A stretch of 64,000 nucleotides of DNA from Phytopseudomonas daroniae (GTDB taxonomy: Bacteria; Pseudomonadota; Gammaproteobacteria; Pseudomonadales; Pseudomonadaceae), in assembly GCF_004327285.1 (NCBI RefSeq), contig NZ_QJUI01000019.1:1-64000 (forward strand), read 5' to 3'. The notes below the pieces were generated by a model, which was not told where the DNA came from, did no database searches, and saw only the letters and a list, made by a program, of their open reading frames with translations. Position numbers and translations under genes: made by a program. Positions 45,873 to 55,085 of this stretch are shown here, one piece after another. Within the stretch, counting starts at the first letter, position 1. Each line of letters begins with the position of its first letter.

Positions 45873-47441
45873 ATGCCTTCGCAGCCTTGCAACTCATTGA
45901 ATTCAAAGGCATTGGCCTTGCGCTGCCTGGCGCTTGCCGTGGCCATCCTTGCCGTTCTCAGCGGCTGCCAAAGCCTGGATCAACAGACCGTTGACGCAGG
46001 CATCGCGGTCGATTTGAGCAGCAAAGCGCCGCACGAACCGCTGTGGATCAATGGGCCGGTGCAGGCCGAACAGCCCAAGGACGTCTGGGAGCGGGTGCGC
46101 GCGGGCTACCAGTTGCAAGACAACATCGGCGTCAATCCGCGCATCGAGCAGCAACGCCTGTGGTTCGCCAGCAACCCGTCCTTCGTCGAAAAGTCCGGCG
46201 AGCGCAGCAACCCGTACATCCACTACATCGTCGAGCGCCTGCAAGAACGCAACATGCCGATGGAGCTGGCACTGCTGCCGATGATCGAAAGCGCTTACAA
46301 CCCCTTCGCCTATTCGTCGGCCAATGCCGTGGGCCTGTGGCAGTTCATCCCGTCCACGGGGCGCCACTTCAATTTGCGTCAGACCAGTTGGTACGACGGT
46401 CGTCGTGACGTCACCGCATCCACCCAGGCCGCCATGAATTACCTGGCCCGCCTGCACGAGATGTTCAACGGCGACTGGCTCCTCGCGCTGGCAGCCTATA
46501 ACGCCGGTGAAGGTCGGGTCAGCCGCGCCATCGAGCGCAACCAGAAACTCGGTCTGCCGACCGATTACTGGAACCTGTCGCTACCCCAGGAAACCCAGAA
46601 TTACGTTCCCAAGCTGCTCGCCCTGTCCCAGGTGATCATGGCGCCCGACGCCTACGGCGTGAGCCTGAGCCCGATCGCCAACGAGCCCTACTTCGAAGAA
46701 GTTGAGCTCAAGCAGCGCATGGATCTGTCGCGTATCGCCGCGCTCGCGGAAGTGGACGAAGACGAACTCTACCTGCTCAATCCGGCCTTCAAGAAACGCA
46801 TCACCGTCGACGGCCCGCAGCATCTGCTGGTGCCGACCGAGAAGGTCGAACTGCTGACCGCCAACCTGTCGACCCTCAAACCTCAGGATCTGCAGAACTG
46901 GCAGGAATACGTGGTGCGCCCGGGCGATAACCTGCACGGCATCGCCAAGCGCTACGAACTGAGCGTCGCCAGCATCAAGGAGCTCAACCAGCTCGCTGAC
47001 AATACCTTGCGAATCGGCCAGCACCTCAGCCTGCCGGCCATGGGGCAGCCGGTGCCGGACTCAACGCCGCAGCGCACCACCAACACCGCCGTCGCATCCG
47101 CATCGCGTAGCTATCAGGTGCGTAAAGGCGACAACCTGTGGCAAATCGCCAAGGCGCACAATGTCTCTGTCAGCGAAATCCAGCGCTGGAATGCGCTCAA
47201 GGGCAATGCTCTGCGGGTCGGTCAGAATCTCAAGCTGCAGGGTACGGGCACGGCGGCTACCCAGGCCATCGCTCAGCTGGAGCGTGATGACGTGACCTAC
47301 TACAAGGTGCGCAAAGGCGATTCGCTGCACCTGATCGCCAAGCGCTTCAACGTGCAGATGAAGAACCTGCAGAGCTGGAATCCACGCACCGGCAAGGCAC
47401 TCAAGCCGGGCCAGGTACTGACCCTGCGCCTGCCTAACTGA
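45873..47441 (+). CDS. mltD: Membrane-bound lytic murein transglycosylase D (lipoprotein)
   Basis: 522 residues. A lipoprotein signal ends at the lipobox L-S-G-C (ALAVAILAVLSGC). The SLT catalytic domain has its glutamate in LALLPMIESAYNPFAYSSANAVGLWQF. Three LysM peptidoglycan-binding repeats follow, YVVRPGDNLHGIA, YQVRKGDNLWQIA and YKVRKGDSLHLIA, each about 45 residues. It cleaves glycan strands to 1,6-anhydro ends at the outer membrane. It is led by a strong promoter and ends at a terminator, so it is a single-gene unit. Confidence 0.96.
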   Translation: MPSQPCNSLNSKALALRCLALAVAILAVLSGCQSLDQQTVDAGIAVDLSSKAPHEPLWINGPVQAEQPKDVWERVRAGYQLQDNIGVNPRIEQQRLWFASNPSFVEKSGERSNPYIHYIVERLQERNMPMELALLPMIESAYNPFAYSSANAVGLWQFIPSTGRHFNLRQTSWYDGRRDVTASTQAAMNYLARLHEMFNGDWLLALAAYNAGEGRVSRAIERNQKLGLPTDYWNLSLPQETQNYVPKLLALSQVIMAPDAYGVSLSPIANEPYFEEVELKQRMDLSRIAALAEVDEDELYLLNPAFKKRITVDGPQHLLVPTEKVELLTANLSTLKPQDLQNWQEYVVRPGDNLHGIAKRYELSVASIKELNQLADNTLRIGQHLSLPAMGQPVPDSTPQRTTNTAVASASRSYQVRKGDNLWQIAKAHNVSVSEIQRWNALKGNALRVGQNLKLQGTGTAATQAIAQLERDDVTYYKVRKGDSLHLIAKRFNVQMKNLQSWNPRTGKALKPGQVLTLRLPN

Positions 47442-47469
47442 AGTCCATTGCAACACACTTGATGCAAGT

Positions 47470-47488
47470 GGCCGGGGCCGGCCTTTTT
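47470..47488 (+). terminator. Terminator of mltD
   Basis: GGCCGG and CCGGCC arms around GG, followed by TTTTT, 29 bases after the mltD stop. Confidence 0.85.
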
Positions 47489-47548
47489 CCTGTACAGACA
47501 AGCTGTTACTGTACGGAAACCTTTGCCGCCCCGGATCGGATATTGCAC

Positions 47549-49381
47549 TTGAGACGCCCTCTCCTCTCGCTGATTTTCGGCCTGGCCACCAGCTTCCCGG
47601 CCCTGGCAACGCTCAGCGAAAGCCATGGCTATGCGCAGTTCGGCACGCTCAAGTATCCCGCCAGCTTTACCCACTTCGACTGGGTCAACCCGGAGGCGCC
47701 CAAAGGCGGCACCCTGCGGATCATGGCCTCCGGCAGCTTCGACACACTCAACCCCTATACCTTCAAGGGCACCAGCCCGGTCGCCACGGCCAACTTTCTG
47801 CAGTACGGCGTCAACGAGCTGAACGAGCCGCTGATGGTCGGTACCGGACAATACGATCCTTCCGGCGACGAACCTGCCTCCAGCTACGGACTGATTGCCC
47901 GTTCCGTCGAATACAGCGAGGATCGCAGCTGGGTGGTGTTCAACCTGCGCCCAGAGGCACGCTTTCATGACGGCAAGCCGATCACCGCCTACGATGTGGC
48001 TTTCTCCTACCGGCTGCTGCTCAAGGAAGGTCACCCGCAGTACCGTACCAACCTGCAGGAAGTGCAGCGGGTCGATATCCTCAATCGCCACCGCGTGCGC
48101 TTCGTCCTCAAGCGCTCGAACAATCCGCTGCTGATCCTGCGTCTGGGCGAATTACCGGTACTTCCGCAGCATTACTGGAAGGATCGTGACTTCAAGGCCA
48201 CCACCTTCGAGCCGCCACTGGGCAGTGGCCCCTATCGCATAACCCGGGTCAACCCGGGGCGCAGCCTGAGCTTCGAACGGGTCGATGACTGGTGGGGGGC
48301 ATCGCTGCCGGTCAACCGTGGCAAGTACAACTTCGATCGGGTCGAAGTGGACTTCTACCGCGATAGCCACGTCGCCTTCGAAGCCTTCAAGGCCGGGGAA
48401 TTCGACCTCTATATAGAACAGCAGGCGAAGAACTGGGCCAACAACTACCGCTTTCCTGCGGCCACCCGCGGTGACGTGGTTCGCGCGGAGATCCCTCATC
48501 AGATTCCCACCCAGACTCAGGCGCTGTTCATGAACATGCGCCGCGGCACCTTCGAGGATGTACGCGTTCGCGAAGCCCTGGGCCTGATGTTCGATTTCGA
48601 GTGGACCAACCGCACCCTCTTCAACAGCTCCTACACCCGCGCCGCCAGCTATTACCCCAACAGCGAATTCTCCGCCAAGGGCAAACCGGAGGGCGCGGAA
48701 TGGCTGCTACTGTCGCCCTTTCGTGCCCAGCTACCGCCCCAGCTGTTCACCGAGCCATTCCAGATGCCGGTCACCGACGGCCGTGGCATCCCCCGGGAAA
48801 CCTTGCGCCGCGCTCTCGGTCTACTGGCCGATGCAGGCTGGAAGCCCTCTGGCCAGCGCTTGCTGAACGACAAGGGACAGGCGCTGCGCTTCGAGATATT
48901 GCTGGTCAATCCCAATCTCGAGCGCATTCTTCAACCCTTCACCGAAAACCTCGCGAGCATCGGCATACAGGCCAACCTGAGAACGGTGGATCGCGCCCAG
49001 TACAAGCAACGTCTGGATCAGTTCGAATTCGACATGATATTGCTGACCCTGCCGCAAACCCTCAGCCCGGGCCTGGAGCAGTCGCTGTACTTCCATTCCA
49101 GCCAGGCCAGCGTCAAAGGCGGAAAGAACTACGCCGGCATCAACGACCCGGTGGTCGATGCCTTGCTCGAAAAGCTGCTCTCTGCCCGCAGCCGCGACGA
49201 ACAGGTGGCCGCCACCCGCGCCCTGGATCGAGTGATGCTCTGGCAGTACTACACCATTCCCAACTGGTACATCGACTATCACCGCCTGGCGTACCGCAAC
49301 CGCTTTGCATTCGTCACCACGCCGCCCTACACGCTGGGTCTGCGCACCTGGTGGCTGAAAACCACGGAGAACGCCCGATGA
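47549..49381 (+). CDS. Peptide/oligopeptide ABC transporter substrate-binding protein (first of two)
   Basis: About 610 residues of the SBP family 5 (YejA-like) type. No in-frame ATG is suitably placed; I use the TTG at 47549, eight bases after CGGA, giving MRRPLLSLIFGLATSFPALA as signal peptide. The alternative TTG at 47543 is possible. Hallmarks include GYAQFGTLKYPASFTHFDWVNPEAPKGG and GSGPYRI. It is the first gene of a five-gene operon and overlaps the second binding-protein gene by 4 bases (ATGA). Confidence 0.85.
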   Translation: MRRPLLSLIFGLATSFPALATLSESHGYAQFGTLKYPASFTHFDWVNPEAPKGGTLRIMASGSFDTLNPYTFKGTSPVATANFLQYGVNELNEPLMVGTGQYDPSGDEPASSYGLIARSVEYSEDRSWVVFNLRPEARFHDGKPITAYDVAFSYRLLLKEGHPQYRTNLQEVQRVDILNRHRVRFVLKRSNNPLLILRLGELPVLPQHYWKDRDFKATTFEPPLGSGPYRITRVNPGRSLSFERVDDWWGASLPVNRGKYNFDRVEVDFYRDSHVAFEAFKAGEFDLYIEQQAKNWANNYRFPAATRGDVVRAEIPHQIPTQTQALFMNMRRGTFEDVRVREALGLMFDFEWTNRTLFNSSYTRAASYYPNSEFSAKGKPEGAEWLLLSPFRAQLPPQLFTEPFQMPVTDGRGIPRETLRRALGLLADAGWKPSGQRLLNDKGQALRFEILLVNPNLERILQPFTENLASIGIQANLRTVDRAQYKQRLDQFEFDMILLTLPQTLSPGLEQSLYFHSSQASVKGGKNYAGINDPVVDALLEKLLSARSRDEQVAATRALDRVMLWQYYTIPNWYIDYHRLAYRNRFAFVTTPPYTLGLRTWWLKTTENAR

Positions 49382-51228
49382 CGCGTCCACTGCGCTCATT
49401 CCTGATGCACGGCAGCGCCCTGCTGCTGCTCGGCCTTGCCAGCCTGACCCAGGCCGCCCCGCAACACGCGTTGACGCTTTACGGCGAGCCGCCGAAGTAC
49501 CCGGCCAACTTCAAACACTTCGACTACGTAAACCCCGATGCGCCCAAGGGTGGCATCCTGCGCCTGCCTGGCCTCAATGGCTTCGACAGCTTCAACCCGT
49601 TCATCCCCAAGGGCAACTCGGCGGATCGCCTGGGCCTGATCTACGACACCCTGACCTACCATTCGCCGGACGAGCCATTCACCGAGTACGGGTTGCTGGC
49701 CGAAAAAATCGAAAAGGCTGCGGACGACAGCTATGTGCGCTTTTTCCTCAATCCCAAGGCGCGCTTCAACGATGGTGAACCCGTCACCGCCGAGGACGTG
49801 ATCTTCACCTTCAATACCCTGCTCGAGCATGGCGACCCCATGTACCGGCACTACTACGCGGATGTCGCAGAAGTCGTGGCCGAGAACGAGCGCACCGTGC
49901 GCTTCAACTTCAAGCATGCCGGCAACCGCGAGCTGCCGTTGATTCTCGGCCAACTGGCTGTGCTGCCCAAGCACTGGTGGGCCAGCCGCGACTTCTCCCG
50001 CGGCGGCCTGGAACCCCCCCTGGGTAGCGGCCCCTACCGCATCGCCGGTTTCTCGCCGAACAGCTCGATTCGCTTCGAGCGGGTCAAGGACTGGTGGGCC
50101 AAGGATCTGCCCGTGGCCCGTGGCCAATACAACTTCGACGAAATTCGCGTCGAGTACTTCCGCGACATGGCGGTCGCGCTGGAGGCGTTCAAGGCCGGGC
50201 AGTTCGACGTCAACCTCGAGTACTCGGCCAAGGACTGGGCCACCGGCTACAACTCACCGGCTCTGCGCGCCGGACGCTTCGTGCAGGAGGCTTTCCCCAA
50301 CCGCAACCCGGCTGGCATGCAGGGCTTCGTCTTCAATACCCGCAAGCCACTGTTCCAGGATGCGCGCGTGCGTGAAGCCATCGCGCTGCTGTTCGATTTC
50401 GAATGGGCCAACAAGCAGCTGTTCTACGGCGCCTACAAACGCACCCACAGCTACTTCGAGAACTCGGAAATGGCCGCCACCGGCCTGCCCAGCGAAGCGG
50501 AGCTGAAACTGCTGGAGCCGCTACGCGGGCAGATCCCCGAGCAGGTATTCACCGAGCCCTTCAAGACGCCGGTCAGCGACGGCAGCGGCATCATCCGCGA
50601 CCAGGCCCGTCGCGCGTATCAGCTACTCACAGAGGCCGGCTATCGCATCGAGAACGACAAGATGGTCGATGCCAATGGCAACCAGCTGGCGTTCGAGTTT
50701 CTCAATCACCAGGCCAACCTGGAGCGGGTGATTCTGCCGTTCAAGCGTAACCTGGCGGAACTGGGGATCGACCTGCAGATTCGCCGCGTCGACGTTTCCC
50801 AGTACATCAACCGCCTGCGTTCGCGGGATTTCGACATGACCTCGGCGATCTGGCCGCAATCCAGCTCACCGGGCAACGAGCAGCGCGAGTTCTGGCACTC
50901 CAGCAGCGCCGACAACCCGGGCAGCCGCAACCTTATCGGCCTGCGCGATCCGGCCATCGATCAACTGGTCGACGGCCTGATCCGCGCCGACTCGCGCGAG
51001 TCGCTGATCACTCACACCCGCGCCCTGGATCGCGTTCTGCTGTGGGGTAACTACGTGGTGCCGAACTATTACGTCGACGCCTACCGCGTGGCCTACTGGA
51101 AGCGCTTCGGGCACCCGGAAAAATCGCCACTGTACGATTACGGCCTGATGACCTGGTGGCAGGAAAAGCCGGTCGGCGAAGTGGTAACGCCTGAAGAGAA
51201 GCCCACCACCGAGCAGGAAGAACGCTGA
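49378..51228 (+). CDS. Peptide/oligopeptide ABC transporter substrate-binding protein (second of two)
   Basis: 616 residues from the ATG at 49378 (MTRPLRSFLMHGSALLLLGLASLTQA signal). It is a paralogue of the upstream gene, sharing FDYVNPDAPKGG, PPLGSGPYRI and the FDFEWANKQLFYGAY segment at matching positions. It is YejA-like and probably binds peptides, perhaps including microcin C-type compounds. It ends with an acidic tail (EEKPTTEQEER). The permease ATG begins directly at its stop. Confidence 0.93.
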   Translation: MTRPLRSFLMHGSALLLLGLASLTQAAPQHALTLYGEPPKYPANFKHFDYVNPDAPKGGILRLPGLNGFDSFNPFIPKGNSADRLGLIYDTLTYHSPDEPFTEYGLLAEKIEKAADDSYVRFFLNPKARFNDGEPVTAEDVIFTFNTLLEHGDPMYRHYYADVAEVVAENERTVRFNFKHAGNRELPLILGQLAVLPKHWWASRDFSRGGLEPPLGSGPYRIAGFSPNSSIRFERVKDWWAKDLPVARGQYNFDEIRVEYFRDMAVALEAFKAGQFDVNLEYSAKDWATGYNSPALRAGRFVQEAFPNRNPAGMQGFVFNTRKPLFQDARVREAIALLFDFEWANKQLFYGAYKRTHSYFENSEMAATGLPSEAELKLLEPLRGQIPEQVFTEPFKTPVSDGSGIIRDQARRAYQLLTEAGYRIENDKMVDANGNQLAFEFLNHQANLERVILPFKRNLAELGIDLQIRRVDVSQYINRLRSRDFDMTSAIWPQSSSPGNEQREFWHSSSADNPGSRNLIGLRDPAIDQLVDGLIRADSRESLITHTRALDRVLLWGNYVVPNYYVDAYRVAYWKRFGHPEKSPLYDYGLMTWWQEKPVGEVVTPEEKPTTEQEER

Positions 51229-52317
51229 ATGCTGGCTTATATCCTGCGGCGCCTGCTGCTGATCATTCCGACCCTGTTCGGCATTCTGGTGATCAACTTC
51301 GTGATCATCCAGGCAGCCCCTGGCGGCCCGGTCGAGCAGATGATCGCCAAACTCGAAGGATTCGATGCTGCCTCTGGCGGCGCCACGGGGCGTATATCCG
51401 GCGGCGGTGGCGGTGAGGTAGCGGCGGCCGGTTCCAATTACCGTGGCGCTCAGGGTCTCGACCCCGAGCTGATCGCCGAGATCGAGAAGATGTACGGCTT
51501 CGACAAGTCGGCGCCGGAACGCTTCTGGATCATGCTCAAGAATTACGCCCAGCTGGATTTCGGTGAAAGCTTCTTTCGCGACGCCAAGGTCATCGATCTG
51601 GTCATGGAGAAGATGCCCGTGTCCATTTCCCTTGGATTATGGAGTACGTTGATCATGTACCTGGTGTCCATTCCGCTGGGCATCGCCAAGGCGACACGGC
51701 ATGGCAGCGCATTCGATGTGTGGACCAGTTCGGCGATCATCATCGGTTACGCGATACCGGCTTTCCTGTTTGCCATCCTGCTGATCGTGCTGTTCGCTGG
51801 CGGCAGCTATTACGACTGGTTCCCGCTGCGCGGGCTGACCTCGAGCAACTTCGACGAGCTTAGCTTCGGCGGCAAGCTGTTCGACTATTTCTGGCACCTG
51901 GCACTGCCGGTGACGGCCCTGGTGATCGGCAACTTCGCCACCCTCACCCTGCTGACCAAGAACAGCTTCCTCGACGAGATCAACAAGCAGTACGTGACCA
52001 CCGCCCGGGCCAAGGGCCTGAGCAACACCCGCGTGCTCTACGGTCACGTTTTCCGTAATGCCATGCTGCTGATCATCGCCGGCTTTCCGGCGGCCTTCAT
52101 CGGCATCTTCTTCACCGGATCCTTGCTGATCGAGGTGATCTTTTCCCTTGACGGTCTCGGTCTGCTGAGCTTCGAGGCGGCGATCAACCGCGACTATCCG
52201 GTGGTCTTCGGCACCCTGTTCATCTTCACCTTGCTGGGGCTGGTCGTGAAACTGATTGGCGACATCACCTACACCCTGGTCGATCCGCGCATCGACTTCG
52301 AAAGCAGGGAGGGCTGA
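51229..52317 (+). CDS. ABC transporter permease (YejB-like)
   Basis: 362 residues of the oligopeptide permease family. An N-terminal membrane segment and about five further helices flank the EAA-type loop (NKQYVTTARAKGLSNTRVLYGHVFRNAMLL), which contacts the ATPase. A glycine- and alanine-rich insertion (about residues 45-75, GGGGGEVAAAGS) lies in the first periplasmic loop. It begins directly after the stop of the second binding-protein gene and is followed by the second permease. Confidence 0.94.
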   Translation: MLAYILRRLLLIIPTLFGILVINFVIIQAAPGGPVEQMIAKLEGFDAASGGATGRISGGGGGEVAAAGSNYRGAQGLDPELIAEIEKMYGFDKSAPERFWIMLKNYAQLDFGESFFRDAKVIDLVMEKMPVSISLGLWSTLIMYLVSIPLGIAKATRHGSAFDVWTSSAIIIGYAIPAFLFAILLIVLFAGGSYYDWFPLRGLTSSNFDELSFGGKLFDYFWHLALPVTALVIGNFATLTLLTKNSFLDEINKQYVTTARAKGLSNTRVLYGHVFRNAMLLIIAGFPAAFIGIFFTGSLLIEVIFSLDGLGLLSFEAAINRDYPVVFGTLFIFTLLGLVVKLIGDITYTLVDPRIDFESREG

Positions 52318-52318
52318 C

Positions 52319-53338
52319 ATGGCACTTTCCCCGCTCAATCAACGCCGTTTCGAACGCTTCAAGGCCCATAAACGCGGCTGGTGGTCGCTGTGGATCTTCC
52401 TCGCCCTGTTCTTCGTGACCCTGGGTGCCGAGCTGATCGCCAACGACAAACCCCTGGTGGTCAGCTACGACGGCGAACTGTACTTCCCGGTGCTCAAGCG
52501 CTACCCGGAAACCACCTTTGGTGGCGAATTCCCCCTGCAAGCCAACTACAAGAGCCCGTACATCCAGGATCTGATCGAGCAGAAGGATGGCTGGATGGTC
52601 TGGCCGCCGATCCCGTTCAGCTACTCCAGCATCAACTACGAGCTGAAAGTCCCCGCCCCCGCGCCGCCCTCGGCGGACAACTGGCTGGGTACCGATGATC
52701 AGGGCCGCGACGTGCTTTCCCGGGTGATCTACGGTTTCCGCATTTCCGTGCTGTTCGCCCTGACCCTGACCCTGGCCAGCTCGGTGATCGGCGTCGCGGC
52801 TGGCGCCGTGCAGGGTTTCTACGGCGGCTGGGTGGATCTGACCGGTCAGCGCGTCCTGGAGATCTGGTCCGGCCTGCCGGTGCTGTACCTGTTGATCATC
52901 CTGGCGAGCTTCGTGCAACCGAACTTCTGGTGGCTGCTGGGCCTGATGCTGCTGTTTTCCTGGATGAGCCTGGTGGATGTGGTGCGTGCCGAGTTCCTGC
53001 GCGGCCGCAACCTGGAGTACGTGCGCGCCGCACGCGCGCTGGGCATGCGTAACGGCTCGATCATGTTCCGGCATATCCTGCCCAACGCCATGGTCTCGAC
53101 CATGACGTTCCTGCCCTTCATCCTCACGGGCGCCATTGGCACCCTCACCGCTCTGGACTTCCTCGGCTTCGGCCTGCCGGCCGGCTCACCGTCCCTCGGC
53201 GAACTGGTGGCGCAGGGCAAATCCAATCTGCAGGCACCCTGGTTAGGGGTGAGTGCCTTCGCCGTGCTGGCCATCATGCTCAGCCTCTTGGTATTCATCG
53301 GCGAGGCCGCCCGCGATGCCTTCGACCCGAGGAAATAA
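52319..53338 (+). CDS. ABC transporter permease (YejE-like)
   Basis: 339 residues from the ATG at 52319 (MALSPLNQRRFERFKAHKRG), one base after the first permease gene. A basic N-terminus (RRFERFKAHKRGWW) precedes the first helix; the EAA loop is FLRGRNLEYVRAARALGMRNG. A large extracytoplasmic segment (about 45-150) contains the WLGTDDQGRDVLSRVIYG motif of DppC/OppC-type permeases. It completes the membrane channel with YejB-like protein. Confidence 0.94.
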   Translation: MALSPLNQRRFERFKAHKRGWWSLWIFLALFFVTLGAELIANDKPLVVSYDGELYFPVLKRYPETTFGGEFPLQANYKSPYIQDLIEQKDGWMVWPPIPFSYSSINYELKVPAPAPPSADNWLGTDDQGRDVLSRVIYGFRISVLFALTLTLASSVIGVAAGAVQGFYGGWVDLTGQRVLEIWSGLPVLYLLIILASFVQPNFWWLLGLMLLFSWMSLVDVVRAEFLRGRNLEYVRAARALGMRNGSIMFRHILPNAMVSTMTFLPFILTGAIGTLTALDFLGFGLPAGSPSLGELVAQGKSNLQAPWLGVSAFAVLAIMLSLLVFIGEAARDAFDPRK

Positions 53339-53339
53339 G

Positions 53340-54953
53340 ATGTCCCATCCCGAAAACCTCGTCGAAGTGCGTGACCTGTCCGTCGCATTCGTCAATGGCG
53401 ACAGCCATCGGCAGGTCGTCAACAACATCAGCTTCGACATTCGCCGCGGCGAAACCCTGGCACTGGTCGGCGAAAGTGGCTCCGGCAAGTCGGTCACCGC
53501 TCACTCGATCCTGCGCCTGCTGCCCTACCCGCAGGCTCAGCACCCTAACGGCAGCATCCACTACGCCGACCAGGATCTGCTCAAACTCAGCGAGAAGAAG
53601 CTGCGTGGTATCCGTGGCAATCGTATCGCCATGGTGTTCCAGGAGCCGATGACGTCGCTGAACCCGCTGCACAGCATCGAGAAGCAGATCAACGAGGTAC
53701 TCGCCCTGCACAAGGGGCTGAGCGGCAAGGCAGCCACCCGGCGCACCCTGGAGCTGCTGGAGCTGGTTGGCATTCCAGAGCCGCAGAAGCGCCTCAAGGC
53801 CCTGCCCCACGAGCTTTCCGGGGGGCAACGTCAACGCGTGATGATTGCCATGGCCCTGGCCAACGAGCCGGAGCTGTTGATCGCCGATGAACCGACGACC
53901 GCTCTGGACGTCACCGTGCAGTTGAAAATTCTCGAACTGCTCAAGGATCTGCAGGCGCGTCTGGGCATGGCCATGCTGATCATCAGCCATGATCTCAACC
54001 TGGTACGGCGTATCGCCCAACGCGTTTGCGTGATGCAGAACGGTGAGCTGGTCGAACAAGCTGACTGCGAAGCGTTGTTCAACAACCCGCAACATCCCTA
54101 TACCCGCGAGTTGCTGGCGGCGGAGCCGGATGGCAATCCGGTGGACACGGAAACTGCCGAGACCATGCTCGAAGTCGAGAATCTGCGCGTCTGGTTCCCA
54201 ATCAGGAAAGGCCTGCTCCGCCGTACCGTGGATCATGTAAAGGCAGTGGACGGCATCAATTTCAGTCTGCAACGCGGCCAGACCCTGGGCATCGTCGGCG
54301 AGAGCGGCTCGGGTAAATCCACGCTGGGGCTGGCGATTTTGCGCCTGATCGGCAGCCAGGGCGGTATTCGCTTCGACAAGCATTCTCTGGATGGCTTGTC
54401 GCAGAATCAGGTGCGTCCGTTCAGGCGGCAGATGCAGGTGGTGTTCCAGGATCCCTTCGGCAGCCTCAGCCCGCGTATGACGGTAGGCATGATCGTCGGC
54501 GAAGGTCTGCGTATTCACGGCATCGGCAACGATGCCGAGCAGGAACAGGCCATTATCGAAGCGCTTCTGGAAGTAGGCCTGGATCCTGAAAGCCGCCACC
54601 GCTATCCCCACGAGTTCTCCGGTGGGCAGCGGCAACGTATCGCTATCGCTCGCGCCCTGGTGCTCAAGCCGGCATTGATCCTGCTGGATGAGCCAACCTC
54701 GGCACTGGATCGCACCGTGCAGCGCCAGGTAGTCGAGCTGCTGCGCTCATTGCAGACCAAATACAACCTGACCTATCTGTTCATCAGCCATGATCTGGCG
54801 GTGGTACGGGCGCTCAGCCATCAGCTGATGGTGGTCAAGCAAGGCCAGGTGGTCGAGCAAGGTGACGCTGAGTCGATCTTCCAGACTCCGCAGCACCCCT
54901 ACACCCAGCAATTGCTGGAAGCTGCGTTCCTGTCGCCGGCTAGCAGCGCGTAG
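53340..54953 (+). CDS. ABC transporter ATP-binding protein with two ATPase domains (YejF-like)
   Basis: 537 residues from the ATG at 53340 (MSHPENLVEVRDLSVAF). Both ATPase domains are complete: Walker A GESGSGKS twice, signatures ELSGGQRQR and EFSGGQRQR, and Walker B LLIADEPTTALD and LILLDEPTSALD. A fused two-domain ATPase matches YejF, which energises uptake of peptides through YejABE. The gene begins within 2 bases of the previous stop, and a terminator pair ends the operon. Confidence 0.95.
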   Translation: MSHPENLVEVRDLSVAFVNGDSHRQVVNNISFDIRRGETLALVGESGSGKSVTAHSILRLLPYPQAQHPNGSIHYADQDLLKLSEKKLRGIRGNRIAMVFQEPMTSLNPLHSIEKQINEVLALHKGLSGKAATRRTLELLELVGIPEPQKRLKALPHELSGGQRQRVMIAMALANEPELLIADEPTTALDVTVQLKILELLKDLQARLGMAMLIISHDLNLVRRIAQRVCVMQNGELVEQADCEALFNNPQHPYTRELLAAEPDGNPVDTETAETMLEVENLRVWFPIRKGLLRRTVDHVKAVDGINFSLQRGQTLGIVGESGSGKSTLGLAILRLIGSQGGIRFDKHSLDGLSQNQVRPFRRQMQVVFQDPFGSLSPRMTVGMIVGEGLRIHGIGNDAEQEQAIIEALLEVGLDPESRHRYPHEFSGGQRQRIAIARALVLKPALILLDEPTSALDRTVQRQVVELLRSLQTKYNLTYLFISHDLAVVRALSHQLMVVKQGQVVEQGDAESIFQTPQHPYTQQLLEAAFLSPASSA

Positions 54954-54972
54954 GCCTGCCATGGCGGCATGT

Positions 54973-55007
54973 AAAAGGCCCCGCCATCTTGCGACGCGGG
55001 GCCTTTT
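54973..55007. terminator. Bidirectional terminator between the Yej-like operon and ppiD
   Basis: AAAAGGCCCCGC / GCGGGGCCTTTT arms with an 11-base loop. T tracts follow in both directions, and it lies between convergent genes. Confidence 0.88.
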
Positions 55008-55040
55008 CTTTGCTCTGAGATAAGCGAGCCGAAGCACACA

Positions 55041-55065
55041 GGCCCCGAAATCGGGGCCTTTGTTT
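55041..55065 (+). terminator. Second plus-strand terminator after the Yej-like operon
   Basis: GGCCCCGA-AA-TCGGGGCC followed by TTTGTTT; backs up the first terminator. Confidence 0.8.
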
Positions 55066-55085
55066 AGTGAAGCAGGCAGTTGCGC

